Shown here piece by piece: positions 17,786 through 27,201 of a stretch of DNA of 64,000 bases. Numbering within the stretch: the stretch's first letter is position 1; every line of letters begins with the position of its first letter. This DNA comes from JBGTSJ01 sp041940305. GTDB taxonomy: Bacteria; Planctomycetota; Planctomycetia; Planctomycetales; Planctomycetaceae. The stretch lies in contig JBGTSJ010000006.1 in the NCBI GenBank assembly GCA_041940305.1, positions 62,001 through 126,000 on the forward strand, read 5' to 3'. The translations under genes and the position numbers were made by a program. Below the pieces are notes generated by a model. It saw only the letters and a list, made by a program, of their open reading frames with translations, had not been told where the DNA came from and made no database searches.

Positions 17786-19510
17786 CTAGTCCCGCTGCTG
17801 CTGGACCAGGCGGGCGTAGTAGGCCAACTGAATGATGCGGTACAACTGCTGTGACGGGACTTGAGTCTTTGTCCGCAGCGACTGCGGCTCCGTGACCAGA
17901 GAGAAGCCGACGAACGACGGAGCCGGCTCTTCGGCGTTGGCCAGCGCCGGATCGGCAGGCAGGCCCAATTCGGGCGTTTCGGCAGCCGCTTTCAGGGCGC
18001 GATACGCGATCCGCTGGACGTCGAGCAACGCAACGACGTTCGCTTCCTCCAGCAGACCTTCACGGAACTCGGCCGTGCCGTTCGATTCCGTGGAGTCGAC
18101 TGCTTCCACCGCCTCCTGCATGGCGTCGGCGCCGCCTCCCAGCGTGTACAGATACTTGTCGTCCCACCAGGCGAACCGGCTGACGTTCCCCTCCGGGCCG
18201 AGGAGCAGGTTCTGGATCTGCTTGAGAATCGAGCCGAAGAACGGATTGACATTCGGATCGACCGTCGTCGTCACCGTCAGCACGTCGATTTCCTTGTCGC
18301 CGGCCTGCTCGGCCGCGGCTTCGTACTCGGCCTCCTGCTTGATCCCCTGTCCATCCAGTTCGGCGTCCAATAGGTCGCCCGAAGCCTGCTTGTACGCCTG
18401 TACGGCGTCCGTGGGGGATGCCTCGGTAATCGAGGCGATCCGCAGCAGCCCGCTCTCACGATGCCCCAGTCCCAGAGCAAGAGCGAAACTCCGGTAGTCG
18501 ACGTCCTTCAGTTGCTCCTTCAGCTCATCGATCGACTTCTGCTGCTCGTCGCTCGGCTCGGCCAGCGAACCGGACGAGGCCAGCGTGTCCTCGACCGTCT
18601 GGCTGAGCGAACTGCTCAGGCCAAAGTACAACACCGCGCCGGGGGGCAGCTGGCCGATCGTCTGCAGCGGGTGGCCGGGATGTCCGTCGAGGGCTTTGGC
18701 GGTATTGGAATCCGGCTTGAATTGGGCGAGTGTCTCGGCATGCAGCCCCTTGTCCTCAAACACAAGGGCCAGTGTGAGCGAGGTCGTGTCCTTGAGAATG
18801 TCGGCTCCGCCGCCGGTCCCCCCTTCGATGGCGCTCTGGACGTCCAGCCCCGGAACCATCTGCAGCACTCCGGCCTGACGGTTAAGCTGCTCCGCCAGTT
18901 CGCCAGACTTCTCGTCAAGCTGGTCCTTGTAGACTTCCGTCAGGTGATCGACGTTGAGGAAAATCGACAGGTCGCCGCGGTCGTACACGGCGCGAGAGGC
19001 ATCGTCGATCTCGGTCGCAATCGAATCCGACACGGGAGTGTTCTGGCCTTTCACGCGTCCCTGCAGCCGGGCGATCGCATCCCCGTCCTCGCTGTAGAAC
19101 ACCCAGTCGTCGTTGGCGAACTTTTTCATTTTGCTCGACAGGGCGGCCTGCTGGGCGTCGGCGTCGGTCGCCGGGATGGCGAAGATTACCGAGGGGTCGG
19201 CGTCTGCATGGGCGTGGACCACCACCAGCCAGTCCTGCTCTTGGTCGACGCCGGCCAGCGTCGGGTTGGAAATCAGCACGCCGACGAACGGCGCGTTGTC
19301 CCGGACCTGCTGGGCCATCTTCTCGTCGGCGGTCGCCGCCATGGCCGCCACTTTCTCCAGCGTGGCCTTTGGGTTCTTCAGCCGCAGCACCACGTCGGCG
19401 TCGTTGCCGAACACGGCTAGCGGGGGATCGGCCGCGGAGAGCAGCGAGCCGAAACCGCACAGCGCGAGGGCGACGGCGACGGCCAGGAATCGGGAGCGGG
19501 AGCGGGTCAT
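17786..19510 (-). CDS. Large secreted protein of unknown function (planctomycete-type)
   Basis: 574 residues from the ATG at 19510, which is followed by a clear signal peptide (SRFLAVAVALALCGFGSLLSAA). The mature protein is acidic, with alternating helices and strands, and repeats a theme of small beta-sheets around GDLSIFLNVDHL and YRSFALALG. A short Gln-rich tail ends LVQQQRD. The pattern matches secreted planctomycete proteins that carry no named domain. I infer export to the periplasm, nothing more. It is divergent from the DUF1080 gene at 19794. The shared 283-bp gap has no clear promoter by eye. Confidence 0.8.
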   Translation of the reverse strand: MTRSRSRFLAVAVALALCGFGSLLSAADPPLAVFGNDADVVLRLKNPKATLEKVAAMAATADEKMAQQVRDNAPFVGVLISNPTLAGVDQEQDWLVVVHAHADADPSVIFAIPATDADAQQAALSSKMKKFANDDWVFYSEDGDAIARLQGRVKGQNTPVSDSIATEIDDASRAVYDRGDLSIFLNVDHLTEVYKDQLDEKSGELAEQLNRQAGVLQMVPGLDVQSAIEGGTGGGADILKDTTSLTLALVFEDKGLHAETLAQFKPDSNTAKALDGHPGHPLQTIGQLPPGAVLYFGLSSSLSQTVEDTLASSGSLAEPSDEQQKSIDELKEQLKDVDYRSFALALGLGHRESGLLRIASITEASPTDAVQAYKQASGDLLDAELDGQGIKQEAEYEAAAEQAGDKEIDVLTVTTTVDPNVNPFFGSILKQIQNLLLGPEGNVSRFAWWDDKYLYTLGGGADAMQEAVEAVDSTESNGTAEFREGLLEEANVVALLDVQRIAYRALKAAAETPELGLPADPALANAEEPAPSFVGFSLVTEPQSLRTKTQVPSQQLYRIIQLAYYARLVQQQRD

Positions 19511-19793
19511 GTGTTGAGTTCCATCCATTTCAAGAATCCGTTGGTCCAGGCGCCTGCTGACGGGTGGCAGACGAGAAGGGCAGTCGTCGGGCCGCTGCGT
19601 GAGTTGTCCTGAATCGGCGGCGGTGCTGTCAATCGAACCTCGTCCCGCGCGCACGCTCCCGGCGGATCAGGTACCCGACCGAAGCCGGCGGGGTGTCAGT
19701 TTCATGGCAGCAAAGGGCAAGCCGGCCGCTTTGATCCATCGGGAGCCGGGCGGTAGCATGGCGGACACCATCCCCCCCGGAGAAAAACCGACC

Positions 19794-20486
19794 ATGAGAC
19801 TGCTGCGCCTGGCCCTGACATCATCCTGCATGCTGGTTTTGTGCTGGGGCCTCGCCTCAGCCGAGGATCGGCCGGACAATACCCCGCCGGAGGGGTTCAC
19901 GGCTCTGTTCAACGGCCAGGATCTGGAGGGGTGGAAGGGGCTCGTGGCGAATCCCAAGTCGCGCGCGGAGATGTCGGCCGACGAGCTGAAAGAGGCGCAG
20001 GCCGCGGCCGATGAGCAGATGCGCGAGCACTGGCGCGTCGAGGAGGGGGTCCTGATCTACGACGGCAAGGGGAACAGTCTGTGCTCGGCGAAGGACTACG
20101 GCGACTTTGAGCTGTACGTGGACTGGAAGATCCTGCCCGAAGGAGACAGCGGCATCTATCTCCGCGGGTCGCCGCAGGTGCAGATCTGGGACCCGGCCCT
20201 GCAGAATGTCGGCTCCGGCGGGTTGTACAACAATCAGCAGAACCCGTCGAAGCCACTCAAGACCGCCGACCGCCCGATCGGCGAGTGGAACACGTTTCAC
20301 ATCAAGATGGTCGGCGAGAAGGTGACGATCCACCTCAACGGCGAGCTCGTCGTCGACAACGTCACGCTCGAGAACTACTGGGAGCGGGACAAGCCGATCT
20401 ACGAATCCGGCCAGATCGAGCTCCAGCACCACGGCAATCCGCTGTACTTCAAGAACGTGTACATCAAGGAACTGCCGCGGGAGTGA
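19794..20486 (+). CDS. DUF1080 secreted protein (3-keto-disaccharide hydrolase-like)
   Basis: 230 residues from the ATG at 19794, which has GGAG 11 bp upstream. The in-frame ATG at 19758 would add 12 residues before the signal peptide. A signal peptide (LLRLALTSSCMLVLCWGLASA) is followed by the DUF1080 domain: GFTALFNGQDLEGWKG, FELYVDWKILPEGDSGIYLRG, VQIWDP, WNTFHIKMVGEKVTIHLNG and a C-terminal GQIELQHHGNPLYFKNVYIKEL. The fold is a concanavalin-like beta-sandwich, and some members are now called 3-keto-disaccharide hydrolases. DUF1080 genes are greatly expanded in planctomycetes, so the sugar substrate is unknown. An exported carbohydrate-active role is a fair inference. Confidence 0.9.
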   Translation: MRLLRLALTSSCMLVLCWGLASAEDRPDNTPPEGFTALFNGQDLEGWKGLVANPKSRAEMSADELKEAQAAADEQMREHWRVEEGVLIYDGKGNSLCSAKDYGDFELYVDWKILPEGDSGIYLRGSPQVQIWDPALQNVGSGGLYNNQQNPSKPLKTADRPIGEWNTFHIKMVGEKVTIHLNGELVVDNVTLENYWERDKPIYESGQIELQHHGNPLYFKNVYIKELPRE

Positions 20487-20540
20487 AATCTCCAGCGGCC
20501 TGCCGCACGAGCAAAGCGGAGGTTGCCGAGGCGTCGACCA

Positions 20541-20798
20541 ATGCCTGACTCCCAATTGATTCCGGTGTTCATCCCCGCGCTCGTGATCCTGCTGGCAAAC
20601 GCGGAACGGCGTAAGGGGAGACCGCTGACCGAGCGAGAGGTGACCGCCATTCGGGACATGGGCGGGTGTATGATGATGAGCGTAGATCATGCAATCGAGC
20701 TGGATCAGAAGCGCGGCTACAACGACATCGATCCGCAGCACGTGTGGGAGCAGTGGCAGGAGGCTCGCGGTTACCTCGGGTTGAACAATCCCGAATGA
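20541..20798 (+). CDS. Small conserved-domain protein, unknown function
   Basis: 85 residues from the ATG at 20541. The whole protein is one domain: VFIPALVILLANAE, KGRPLTEREVTAIRD, then PQHVWEQWQEARGYL. It is related to the C-terminal part of the next gene (20824-21462), which has FLNPLVMLLAAHE, KGAPLTETEVLEVRD and PERLWDEWQAVREQL. The shared positions make chance similarity unlikely. I know no named family for it. There is 25 bp between the two genes on one strand, so they are probably cotranscribed. A role as a binding or immunity-like protein is speculation. Confidence 0.75.
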   Translation: MPDSQLIPVFIPALVILLANAERRKGRPLTEREVTAIRDMGGCMMMSVDHAIELDQKRGYNDIDPQHVWEQWQEARGYLGLNNPE

Positions 20799-20823
20799 CG
20801 CGGATTGCAGGAGCAAGTTCCTC

Positions 20824-21462
20824 ATGTCTCGAGATGCATTGTTTGAACAATGCGGAGGGCTTGCGGATGCCGTGCTGGGTGACTGGCGGTGGACGCAGGA
20901 CGACCTGAGCGTATCGGTGTTCGGCATGCTCCTCTACGGGTATGCGTTGGAGACCGGCCGCGCGATGCGTGTTCCGGCGGAGGAAGTTGACGCGGCCGTG
21001 TTGCAGAGCCTGACGGAACGGATCGGGGCGGCCGCGAAGTGGAGCGGCGGACTGGTGGCCGAAGCGGCGGCCGCGGCCCGCGACCAGGCGCATCATCCCG
21101 GCCATCATGAGTTAATCGGCGTGGGACGGACATATCACGGAGTCGCCGATCTGCACGCTCTCGTCGACAACGTGTACGCCAACTTTGCGAGTGTGCGGCT
21201 GCGGGCCGGACTCCCCGAACCGACGGTCCTCGTGTTCCTGAACCCGCTCGTGATGCTGCTGGCCGCGCATGAGGAGCAGAAGGGGGCGCCCCTGACCGAG
21301 ACCGAAGTGCTTGAGGTCCGCGACGATGCAGCCTGCGCCGAGATGCCGTTGTCGCAGGCCGAGCAGTTCTACGCCGCACTCGATGCTCAGATGCCGATCC
21401 CACGCCTCAACCCGGAGCGGCTCTGGGATGAATGGCAGGCCGTGCGGGAGCAGTTGGCGTAG
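20824..21462 (+). CDS. Two-part protein whose C-terminus duplicates the preceding small gene
   Basis: 212 residues. AGGAG lies 10 bp before the ATG. Residues 1-125 form a helical region with no recognised motif, including an HHPGHHEL histidine cluster at about 90-98. Residues 130-212 match the 85-residue protein encoded just upstream (same LTE-EV-RD and W-WQ-R-L positions). The long protein therefore looks like a fusion of an extra N-terminal domain to that small domain, or the small gene like a partial duplicate of it. No signal peptide or membrane helix is present. Function unknown. Confidence 0.78.
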   Translation: MSRDALFEQCGGLADAVLGDWRWTQDDLSVSVFGMLLYGYALETGRAMRVPAEEVDAAVLQSLTERIGAAAKWSGGLVAEAAAAARDQAHHPGHHELIGVGRTYHGVADLHALVDNVYANFASVRLRAGLPEPTVLVFLNPLVMLLAAHEEQKGAPLTETEVLEVRDDAACAEMPLSQAEQFYAALDAQMPIPRLNPERLWDEWQAVREQLA

Positions 21463-21535
21463 CGCACTCTGGAGTTCCAGGAACACGTAGCCGAACTCGC
21501 CAGAGTTCGGGAGCACCAAAAACATTCGATCAACC

Positions 21536-22033
21536 ATGCCCGGCAAGTCCACGAAGAAACCCGCGACCAGGCAGAAGGTCGCGACGCCCGCGAAGAAGAA
21601 GCAGTCCACCGCCCCGCGCGCAGCGGCGAAGCCAAAGCTGCTCTCCGGCGGAAACCCGCAGATTCCCAAGGCCGACGGCGACGCCCCGGTGCAGGCTTAC
21701 ATCGCCGCGATGCCCGGCTGGAAGCAGGAAGTCGGCCGGCGACTGGACCGGCTCATCGTCAACACCGTCCCGCATGTGCGCAAGGCCGTGCGCTGGAATA
21801 CCCCCTTCTACGGGATTGAAGGGGAAGGCTGGTTCCTCGCCTACCACTGCATCACGCGGTACATCAAAGTGACGTTCTTTCGCGGCACGTCTCTGAAACC
21901 CATTCCGCCGGTCGAGTCCAAGCACCCCGAGGTGCGGTACTTCCACATCTTCGAGGACGGACAGTTCGATGAGAAACTCGTTTCCAGTTGGATCCGACAG
22001 GCCTCGAAGCTCCCCGGCGATCACTGCTTTTAA
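21536..22033 (+). CDS. DUF1801-family protein with basic histone-H1-like N-terminal tail
   Basis: 165 residues. Residues 1-38 are rich in Lys, Ala, Pro, Thr and Arg (GKSTKKPATRQKVATPAKKK), resembling the tails of histone H1-like bacterial proteins. Residues 45-160 are a DUF1801 (YdhG-like) domain: VQAYIAAMPGWKQEVGRRLDRLI, VPHVRKAVRWNTPFYGIEGEGWF, ITRYIKVTFFRGTSLKP. DUF1801 has no established biochemical role. The tail suggests nucleic acid or polyanion binding, which is inference. It lies 73 bp after the preceding gene and could be in the same transcript. Confidence 0.88.
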   Translation: MPGKSTKKPATRQKVATPAKKKQSTAPRAAAKPKLLSGGNPQIPKADGDAPVQAYIAAMPGWKQEVGRRLDRLIVNTVPHVRKAVRWNTPFYGIEGEGWFLAYHCITRYIKVTFFRGTSLKPIPPVESKHPEVRYFHIFEDGQFDEKLVSSWIRQASKLPGDHCF

Positions 22034-22093
22034 GACTACGCCACTCATCTCTCGATCGACGGCGCACCCGGACTGCTCACACGGATCGACTCC

Positions 22094-23383
22094 ATGTATC
22101 GCGCAACGCTCTGTGGTTTCCTCCTGCTCCCCTTCATCGGATTCGCCCGCGCGGATTCCGAGCGGGCCGTTTCACGAACCGCCGGGGACTTCGGATTCTC
22201 CGAGGCGGACTGGCCCTGGTGGCGCGGACCGGAACGCAACGGGCACGCGGCCGACGACCAGTCTCCACCGCCGCTGTGGAGCGCGACCGAGAACATCGTG
22301 TGGAAGACGCCGGTCCCGGGCCGGGGGCATGGCTCGCCCATCGTAGTCGGCCAGCACGTCTATCTGACGGCCGCCGATGAGCAGCAGGACCGGCAGTCGG
22401 TCCTCTGCTTCGACCGCGCCACGGGAACGGTGATTTGGGAGCGCGTGGTCCACGAGGGTGGGATCTCCCGCAAGGGCAACCAGAAGGCGTCCCAGGCCTC
22501 CACCACCCCCGCCTGCGACGCCGAGCGGCTCTTCGTCAACTTTCTCAATCGAGACGCCGTTTACACCACGGCTCTCGACCTCGACGGAAACCCACTGTGG
22601 CAGACGAAGATCAGCGACTACGTCGTCCACCAGGGTTACGGATCGTCCCCGGCCGTGTACGGACCGCTGGTAATCGTCTCGGCCGACAACAAGGGGGGCG
22701 GAGCCATCGCCGGTCTGGATCGCGAGACGGGCGACGTCGTCTGGCGGCACGAACGTCCGGCCACACCGAATTACCCGTCGCCGGTGATCGTACATGCGGC
22801 CGGCAGGGATCAGCTCGTCTTTCAGGGCTGTGATCTGGTTGCCGGATTCGATCCGTTGACCGGCGCCGAACTCTGGTCCCGGGAGGGCGCCACCACCGAG
22901 TGCGTCACCTCCACCGTCACCGACGGGGAACTGATCATCACCAGCGGTGGCTATCCGCGGAATCATGTCGCCGCCGTGCGCGCGGACGGGTCCAACGAGA
23001 TCGTCTGGGAGAACGGCGTCCGCGTCTACGTGCCGTCGCTGCTGATCAAAGAGGGATACCTTTATGCCGTGACGGACGACGGCGTCGCCATGTGCTGGCG
23101 CGCGGCGGACGGCAACGAGCAATGGAAAGGACGCCTGGGGGGAACCTTCAGCGCGTCACCGGTGCTGGTGGGAGACCGGATTTACGCAACGAACGAAGGA
23201 GGCGAGAGCTTCGTATTCTTAGCCAGTCCGGACGGGTTCCAGCTGCTCGGCCAGTCCCGGTTGGGCGACGAAGTCTTCGCCACGCCCGCCATCTGCGGCG
23301 GACGGATCTATCAGCGGATCGCCGTCCGGGACGGCGAGCAGCGCCAGGAGTACCTGTACTGCATCGGCGAGAAGGGAAACTGA
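22094..23383 (+). CDS. Secreted PQQ-binding-like beta-propeller (quinoprotein-like) protein
   Basis: 429 residues with a signal peptide (CGFLLLPFIGFARA). The mature part repeats a 35-45 residue blade pattern with tryptophan-docking ends: PWWRGPERNGHA, VWKTPVPGRGHGSP, VLCFDRATGTVIWERV, NPLWQTKI, GAELWSREGA and later KGRLGGTFSASPVL. That pattern is typical of the PQQ-like (YVTN/BamB-type) propellers called PQQ-binding-like repeat proteins. Most such planctomycete proteins lack the residues for PQQ itself, so it is likely a structural or binding propeller. It runs convergent with the DUF4375 gene, only 13 bp away. Confidence 0.88.
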   Translation: MYRATLCGFLLLPFIGFARADSERAVSRTAGDFGFSEADWPWWRGPERNGHAADDQSPPPLWSATENIVWKTPVPGRGHGSPIVVGQHVYLTAADEQQDRQSVLCFDRATGTVIWERVVHEGGISRKGNQKASQASTTPACDAERLFVNFLNRDAVYTTALDLDGNPLWQTKISDYVVHQGYGSSPAVYGPLVIVSADNKGGGAIAGLDRETGDVVWRHERPATPNYPSPVIVHAAGRDQLVFQGCDLVAGFDPLTGAELWSREGATTECVTSTVTDGELIITSGGYPRNHVAAVRADGSNEIVWENGVRVYVPSLLIKEGYLYAVTDDGVAMCWRAADGNEQWKGRLGGTFSASPVLVGDRIYATNEGGESFVFLASPDGFQLLGQSRLGDEVFATPAICGGRIYQRIAVRDGEQRQEYLYCIGEKGN

Positions 23384-23396
23384 GCATCGAGCTCAT

Positions 23397-24206
23397 TCAC
23401 TCAATAGCGCCGGGTGAATGCACAAACTCCTCCGGATGCGCCTCCACGTATCGCCGAAAATGCTTCCACGGCGATAATGTCTTCTCGACGTCATAGGCTT
23501 GGCTGAATCGGAGCGAGTACCGCTCATGGGGATCCGACGGAAGTTCGGGACTATCTTCCAGGGCGCACCAGGCGGAACTCAGCCGATCGAACTCTGGTTC
23601 TACATGGGCCTCGTAGTCAGACCAGAAAGCGGCCGTCTCTGCGGAACTTGGGGGGCACTCCTGATCCGTCCAGCGCCGGCGATAGATTTCGTGCCTCGCT
23701 TCAAGCCCATTATTCAAACGAACGGCCTCCTTCAGAACGAGGTACGCATCGGTCGCGCCGATTGTTTCAAGATCATCGAGCGCCTCTCCCGCTAAGGCTC
23801 CGCTCGAGTTGGTGAAGAACTGTTGCAGCCCTCCATTCGAGATCTCGCTGTCGAGTAGCTTCAGTGTGTAGGCGATGCGCAAGCCGCGCGGTAGTGACTT
23901 GATCAACTCCAGCTCAGGCACTCCGGTCTGCCCTGCTCGATCAATATAGATGCGTAGATACTCCCAGAGGAGAGCTGAGAGTTCGTTCACCGGGAACTCC
24001 CGCAACAGCTCGAGTGTGATCGTTTCTTCAGGGTAAACATCGCCTGCCTCATACAGCGCGATCCGCCACAAGCCGGCCTCCCACTGCCATCGCCACTGCT
24101 CATCGCTCAGGGGCGCGCGAGCATACGAGAATGTCGCGTCCCACTGTTCACGCCAGCTTGCCTCAATGGCGGAGGCCGCGTCTCGGTAGGGAGCTGTGAT
24201 GCTCAT
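23397..24206 (-). CDS. DUF4375 (DMP19-like) domain protein
   Basis: 269 residues, cytoplasmic. The core (about 100-200) has the DMP19/DUF4375 pattern: EISNGGLQQFFTNSSG followed by LETIGATDAYLVLKEAVRLN and then a Trp/acidic segment. The family is related to phage DNA-mimic DMP19 but is also common as an uncharacterised domain in soil and environmental bacteria. Whether this member mimics DNA is not supported by the sequence. The preceding gap (24207-24369) contains nothing I can call. Confidence 0.75.
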   Translation of the reverse strand: MSITAPYRDAASAIEASWREQWDATFSYARAPLSDEQWRWQWEAGLWRIALYEAGDVYPEETITLELLREFPVNELSALLWEYLRIYIDRAGQTGVPELELIKSLPRGLRIAYTLKLLDSEISNGGLQQFFTNSSGALAGEALDDLETIGATDAYLVLKEAVRLNNGLEARHEIYRRRWTDQECPPSSAETAAFWSDYEAHVEPEFDRLSSAWCALEDSPELPSDPHERYSLRFSQAYDVEKTLSPWKHFRRYVEAHPEEFVHSPGAIE

Positions 24207-24369
24207 TCCGATTTCATCTCCACGGATTTTCTCTCTTCAACTCCGGCCGACATCAGAGAATCGCGTGTGCAGACGTTCGGCGTCGCGAGCGATCATTCCC
24301 GCCCACACGCGTATGTCATTGCGACGCATGCGCTGCATTCGCTGGCAACCGTCCTGCCAGCCCCCGACT

Positions 24370-27132
24370 CTAGCGTGGTTCGTCAGTGATCCGGGTGACC
24401 GGCGACGATGAGACGCCCTGCTCCGGGCGCGTCTCCACCATGTCGGAATCCGACCCGTTCGGCGGAGGCGGCCCCAGGTCGGAGGCCCCCAGCCAGCGCC
24501 CCAATCGACCGAATCGCCCCTGATAGAGCAGCACCAGATAGCTCGGCACCAGAATCGGACGAACGACGAACGTGTCGAGCAGCACGCCGAACGCCAGAGC
24601 GAACCCCAGCTGAATGATGCCCATAAGCGTGCCCGTCATCAGCGACGCGAACGTGCCCGCCATGATGATGCCGCAACTGGAGATGATGGCTCCGGTTTTG
24701 GTCAGCGCGACCAGCACGCCCTGGACGGGACCGTGGCGCTCCTGTTCTTCTTCGATCCGCGCCATGAGCATCACGTTATAGTCCTCACCCATCGCCACGA
24801 GGATGGTGAAGACGAAGATCGGCGCCTTCCAGTCGACGCCGGTGTACGCTTCGGGATTGCGCAGCCAGAACACGGCGTGCGTCACGCCCAGCGTCGCCAG
24901 GAAGCTGAACACCACGGTCGCGATCAGATACATCCCGATCGCAGGCCGCCCCAGCAGCGCTACGAGCACCAGGTAAACCGCGACCGTCACCAGCACGGCG
25001 ATCAGGACGCGGTCCTTGTCCGTCACGGCTTTCAGATCACGGATGCTGGCCGTTGATCCCAGCGTCAGGACCTCCGTCTCAGCCGCCAGCGACGCGTACA
25101 TCTGCTTTTCAGCCGGATCATCGGCAGCTTCGGCTCCTGCTGAGGAAACCTCCGACAACGCGCCACGCACGGCCTGCTCCGCGGCGGCCAGCCGATCGAT
25201 GCTCTCCGGAGAGAACGGGTCGATATCGAACACGAGGTCGACCCGCAGCACCTTCCCGGCCAGCGGACCGCTGGAACTGACATACTCCCGCCGCGCTCGA
25301 TTGCGAATGATGCCCCGCTCGATGATCGACCGCCGGTCCGCGGCTTTGGCCGTCCCCAGTGGATCGCTCAGGCTGCGGACGTCAACCAGGTGCAGTTCAC
25401 CGGATTGCCCTTCCAGCCGCTGCGTCAGCGCCTCCACCAGGTCCTCGCCGCGCGACAGCCCATCCGTCTCCTGAAAATCGAACTTCTCGTTCCTCAACAG
25501 CACCGTCGTGATGCCGGTCATCCCGGCCGGGAAGTGCTGCTTGACGGCGTTCGCACCCACGACGCTCGTCACGCTCGGCGGCAGTTCCGAGAGCAGCCCA
25601 TAGCTCAGATGGTTGTAATACCGCACGCCGTTGACGGCGAACGGCAGCATCAGCAGCACGGTCGCGCAGAAGATCAACCCCGGACGCCGCGCGATCGTTG
25701 CCGCCGTCCAGTCCCAGATGCGGCGCGTCCACTGCGGATCGCGAATCAGCAGCGCCCAGCCGCTAGTCTCGGGAATCCACCCTTCCTTCGATGAAATCCG
25801 CTCCCTGCGGATATCAGGCCAGAACGCCCAGCGTCCGGAAAGCCGCAGCATGGCGGGCGTCAGCGTCAGCGCGCAGACCAGCACGATGCACAGGCCGAAC
25901 GAGATCGAAAAACCGGCCTGTGGAAATTTTCCAAACTCCGCGAACATCATCATGCCGATGCCCGCCACGCTTGTGCCAGCGCTTGTCGCGAGCGCAATAC
26001 CGACCCGGGAGATGGCGTTCGCGATCGCTTCATCGAACGTCGCGCCGGCGTCCAGTTCTTCCTTGTAGCGTGAAATCAGGAACAGGCAGAAATCGACCCC
26101 CGCCCCGTACACGACGACGGTCACGTAGATCTCCAGCCCCGAGAACACCCCGATCCATCCCGCCGCCGCCATGTGACGCAGCAGGCTCACCGTCAGGTCC
26201 GTCGTCAGGCCCACGGTGACCAGCGGGATCAGGATCAGCAGCGGCGCCCGGTACAGGATCGCCAGCAGCACGATCACCAGGACTTTGGAGTACAGTTCCG
26301 TGTTTTGCGTGCTGTGCCGTTCCGCCGTCAGCATGTCCCGACCGACGGTCGCCGATCCGCTGATCGCCAGGTCCAGGTTCGCGGGAATCCGCTGCTCCGC
26401 CGGATAATCCGCCCGGTGCAGCTTGACATCCTCGATGAACGCTTCGATCCGTTCCAGCAGCAGCCCGTTCTCGCGGCTGAGGAACTCGGTATGCAGTTGC
26501 ACGACCACCAGCGTGGACATTTTGTCCTTGCTGACCAGCAGCGGACCGATTCCTTTCTCGGAGAAGGTCCACACCGTGGAGACAATCCGCTCCGCAGGGG
26601 GCGCGACTTCGATCGCATCGGGGACGTCGGGTGTGCGGTCGGCCGTGGACGTGATGCGGCGCACGATCGACTCGACGTCTTCATTCGATGCGGCGGATTC
26701 CGTGAGATTCGCCTGCTGCACGATCGGCCGCACAAACTGCCGGATGTAGGCAGACGGATTGCCGGAGGCGTAACCGGCCTCCGTCGTCAGGCTGATGGCC
26801 ACCAGTCCCGGCCGGATCACCCGGTCGATGAACCGCGAGTCCGCCGCCGTCATTCCGTTGGGAAGGTCTTCCCGGAGCGCGACGATGACGACATTACTGC
26901 CGAGCGGATCCTGCTGCACTCCCGTGGCGTCGGCCTGGGCCTGAAATGCCTCCCGATACAGCCGTTCCGCCTCCTTGCTGGGGACGTCCTCCGGCAGAAA
27001 GATGAACTCCCCCTGCTGGGCGACCGACGTCCATTCGGGAGCGGTCGCATGCGTCACCACGCCGATCGCGATCCAGACGATCACCAGCAGCAGCGGTGCG
27101 CGCGTGACGAGTCTTCCGAGACGGCTGAACAT
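24370..27132 (-). CDS. MMPL/RND-family exporter
   Basis: 920 residues with two repeats of one leading helix, a large extracytoplasmic loop and a bundle of five helices, the MMPL/RND arrangement (about 12 helices). The first bundle starts near 290 (ILYRAPLLILIPLVTVGL) and includes GAGVDFCLFLISRYKEEL, the second near 725 ends in GEDYNVMLMARIEEEQER and GTFASLMTGTLMGIIQLGFALAFGVLLDTFVVRP, the family signatures. It should use proton motive force to export lipids, hopanoids or related molecules. No membrane-fusion or outer-membrane partner is adjacent. A well-formed promoter with a palindromic operator-like site lies 70-98 bp upstream (27202-27230). The C-terminus is a short charged tail. Confidence 0.9.
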   Translation of the reverse strand: MFSRLGRLVTRAPLLLVIVWIAIGVVTHATAPEWTSVAQQGEFIFLPEDVPSKEAERLYREAFQAQADATGVQQDPLGSNVVIVALREDLPNGMTAADSRFIDRVIRPGLVAISLTTEAGYASGNPSAYIRQFVRPIVQQANLTESAASNEDVESIVRRITSTADRTPDVPDAIEVAPPAERIVSTVWTFSEKGIGPLLVSKDKMSTLVVVQLHTEFLSRENGLLLERIEAFIEDVKLHRADYPAEQRIPANLDLAISGSATVGRDMLTAERHSTQNTELYSKVLVIVLLAILYRAPLLILIPLVTVGLTTDLTVSLLRHMAAAGWIGVFSGLEIYVTVVVYGAGVDFCLFLISRYKEELDAGATFDEAIANAISRVGIALATSAGTSVAGIGMMMFAEFGKFPQAGFSISFGLCIVLVCALTLTPAMLRLSGRWAFWPDIRRERISSKEGWIPETSGWALLIRDPQWTRRIWDWTAATIARRPGLIFCATVLLMLPFAVNGVRYYNHLSYGLLSELPPSVTSVVGANAVKQHFPAGMTGITTVLLRNEKFDFQETDGLSRGEDLVEALTQRLEGQSGELHLVDVRSLSDPLGTAKAADRRSIIERGIIRNRARREYVSSSGPLAGKVLRVDLVFDIDPFSPESIDRLAAAEQAVRGALSEVSSAGAEAADDPAEKQMYASLAAETEVLTLGSTASIRDLKAVTDKDRVLIAVLVTVAVYLVLVALLGRPAIGMYLIATVVFSFLATLGVTHAVFWLRNPEAYTGVDWKAPIFVFTILVAMGEDYNVMLMARIEEEQERHGPVQGVLVALTKTGAIISSCGIIMAGTFASLMTGTLMGIIQLGFALAFGVLLDTFVVRPILVPSYLVLLYQGRFGRLGRWLGASDLGPPPPNGSDSDMVETRPEQGVSSSPVTRITDEPR

Positions 27133-27201
27133 GAACGGCGGCGCGGTCGTGCAAATGAGGGGCGGCCGGCGGCCCGCTCGGTGCTAATGGCCGGAGCGCT
27201 C

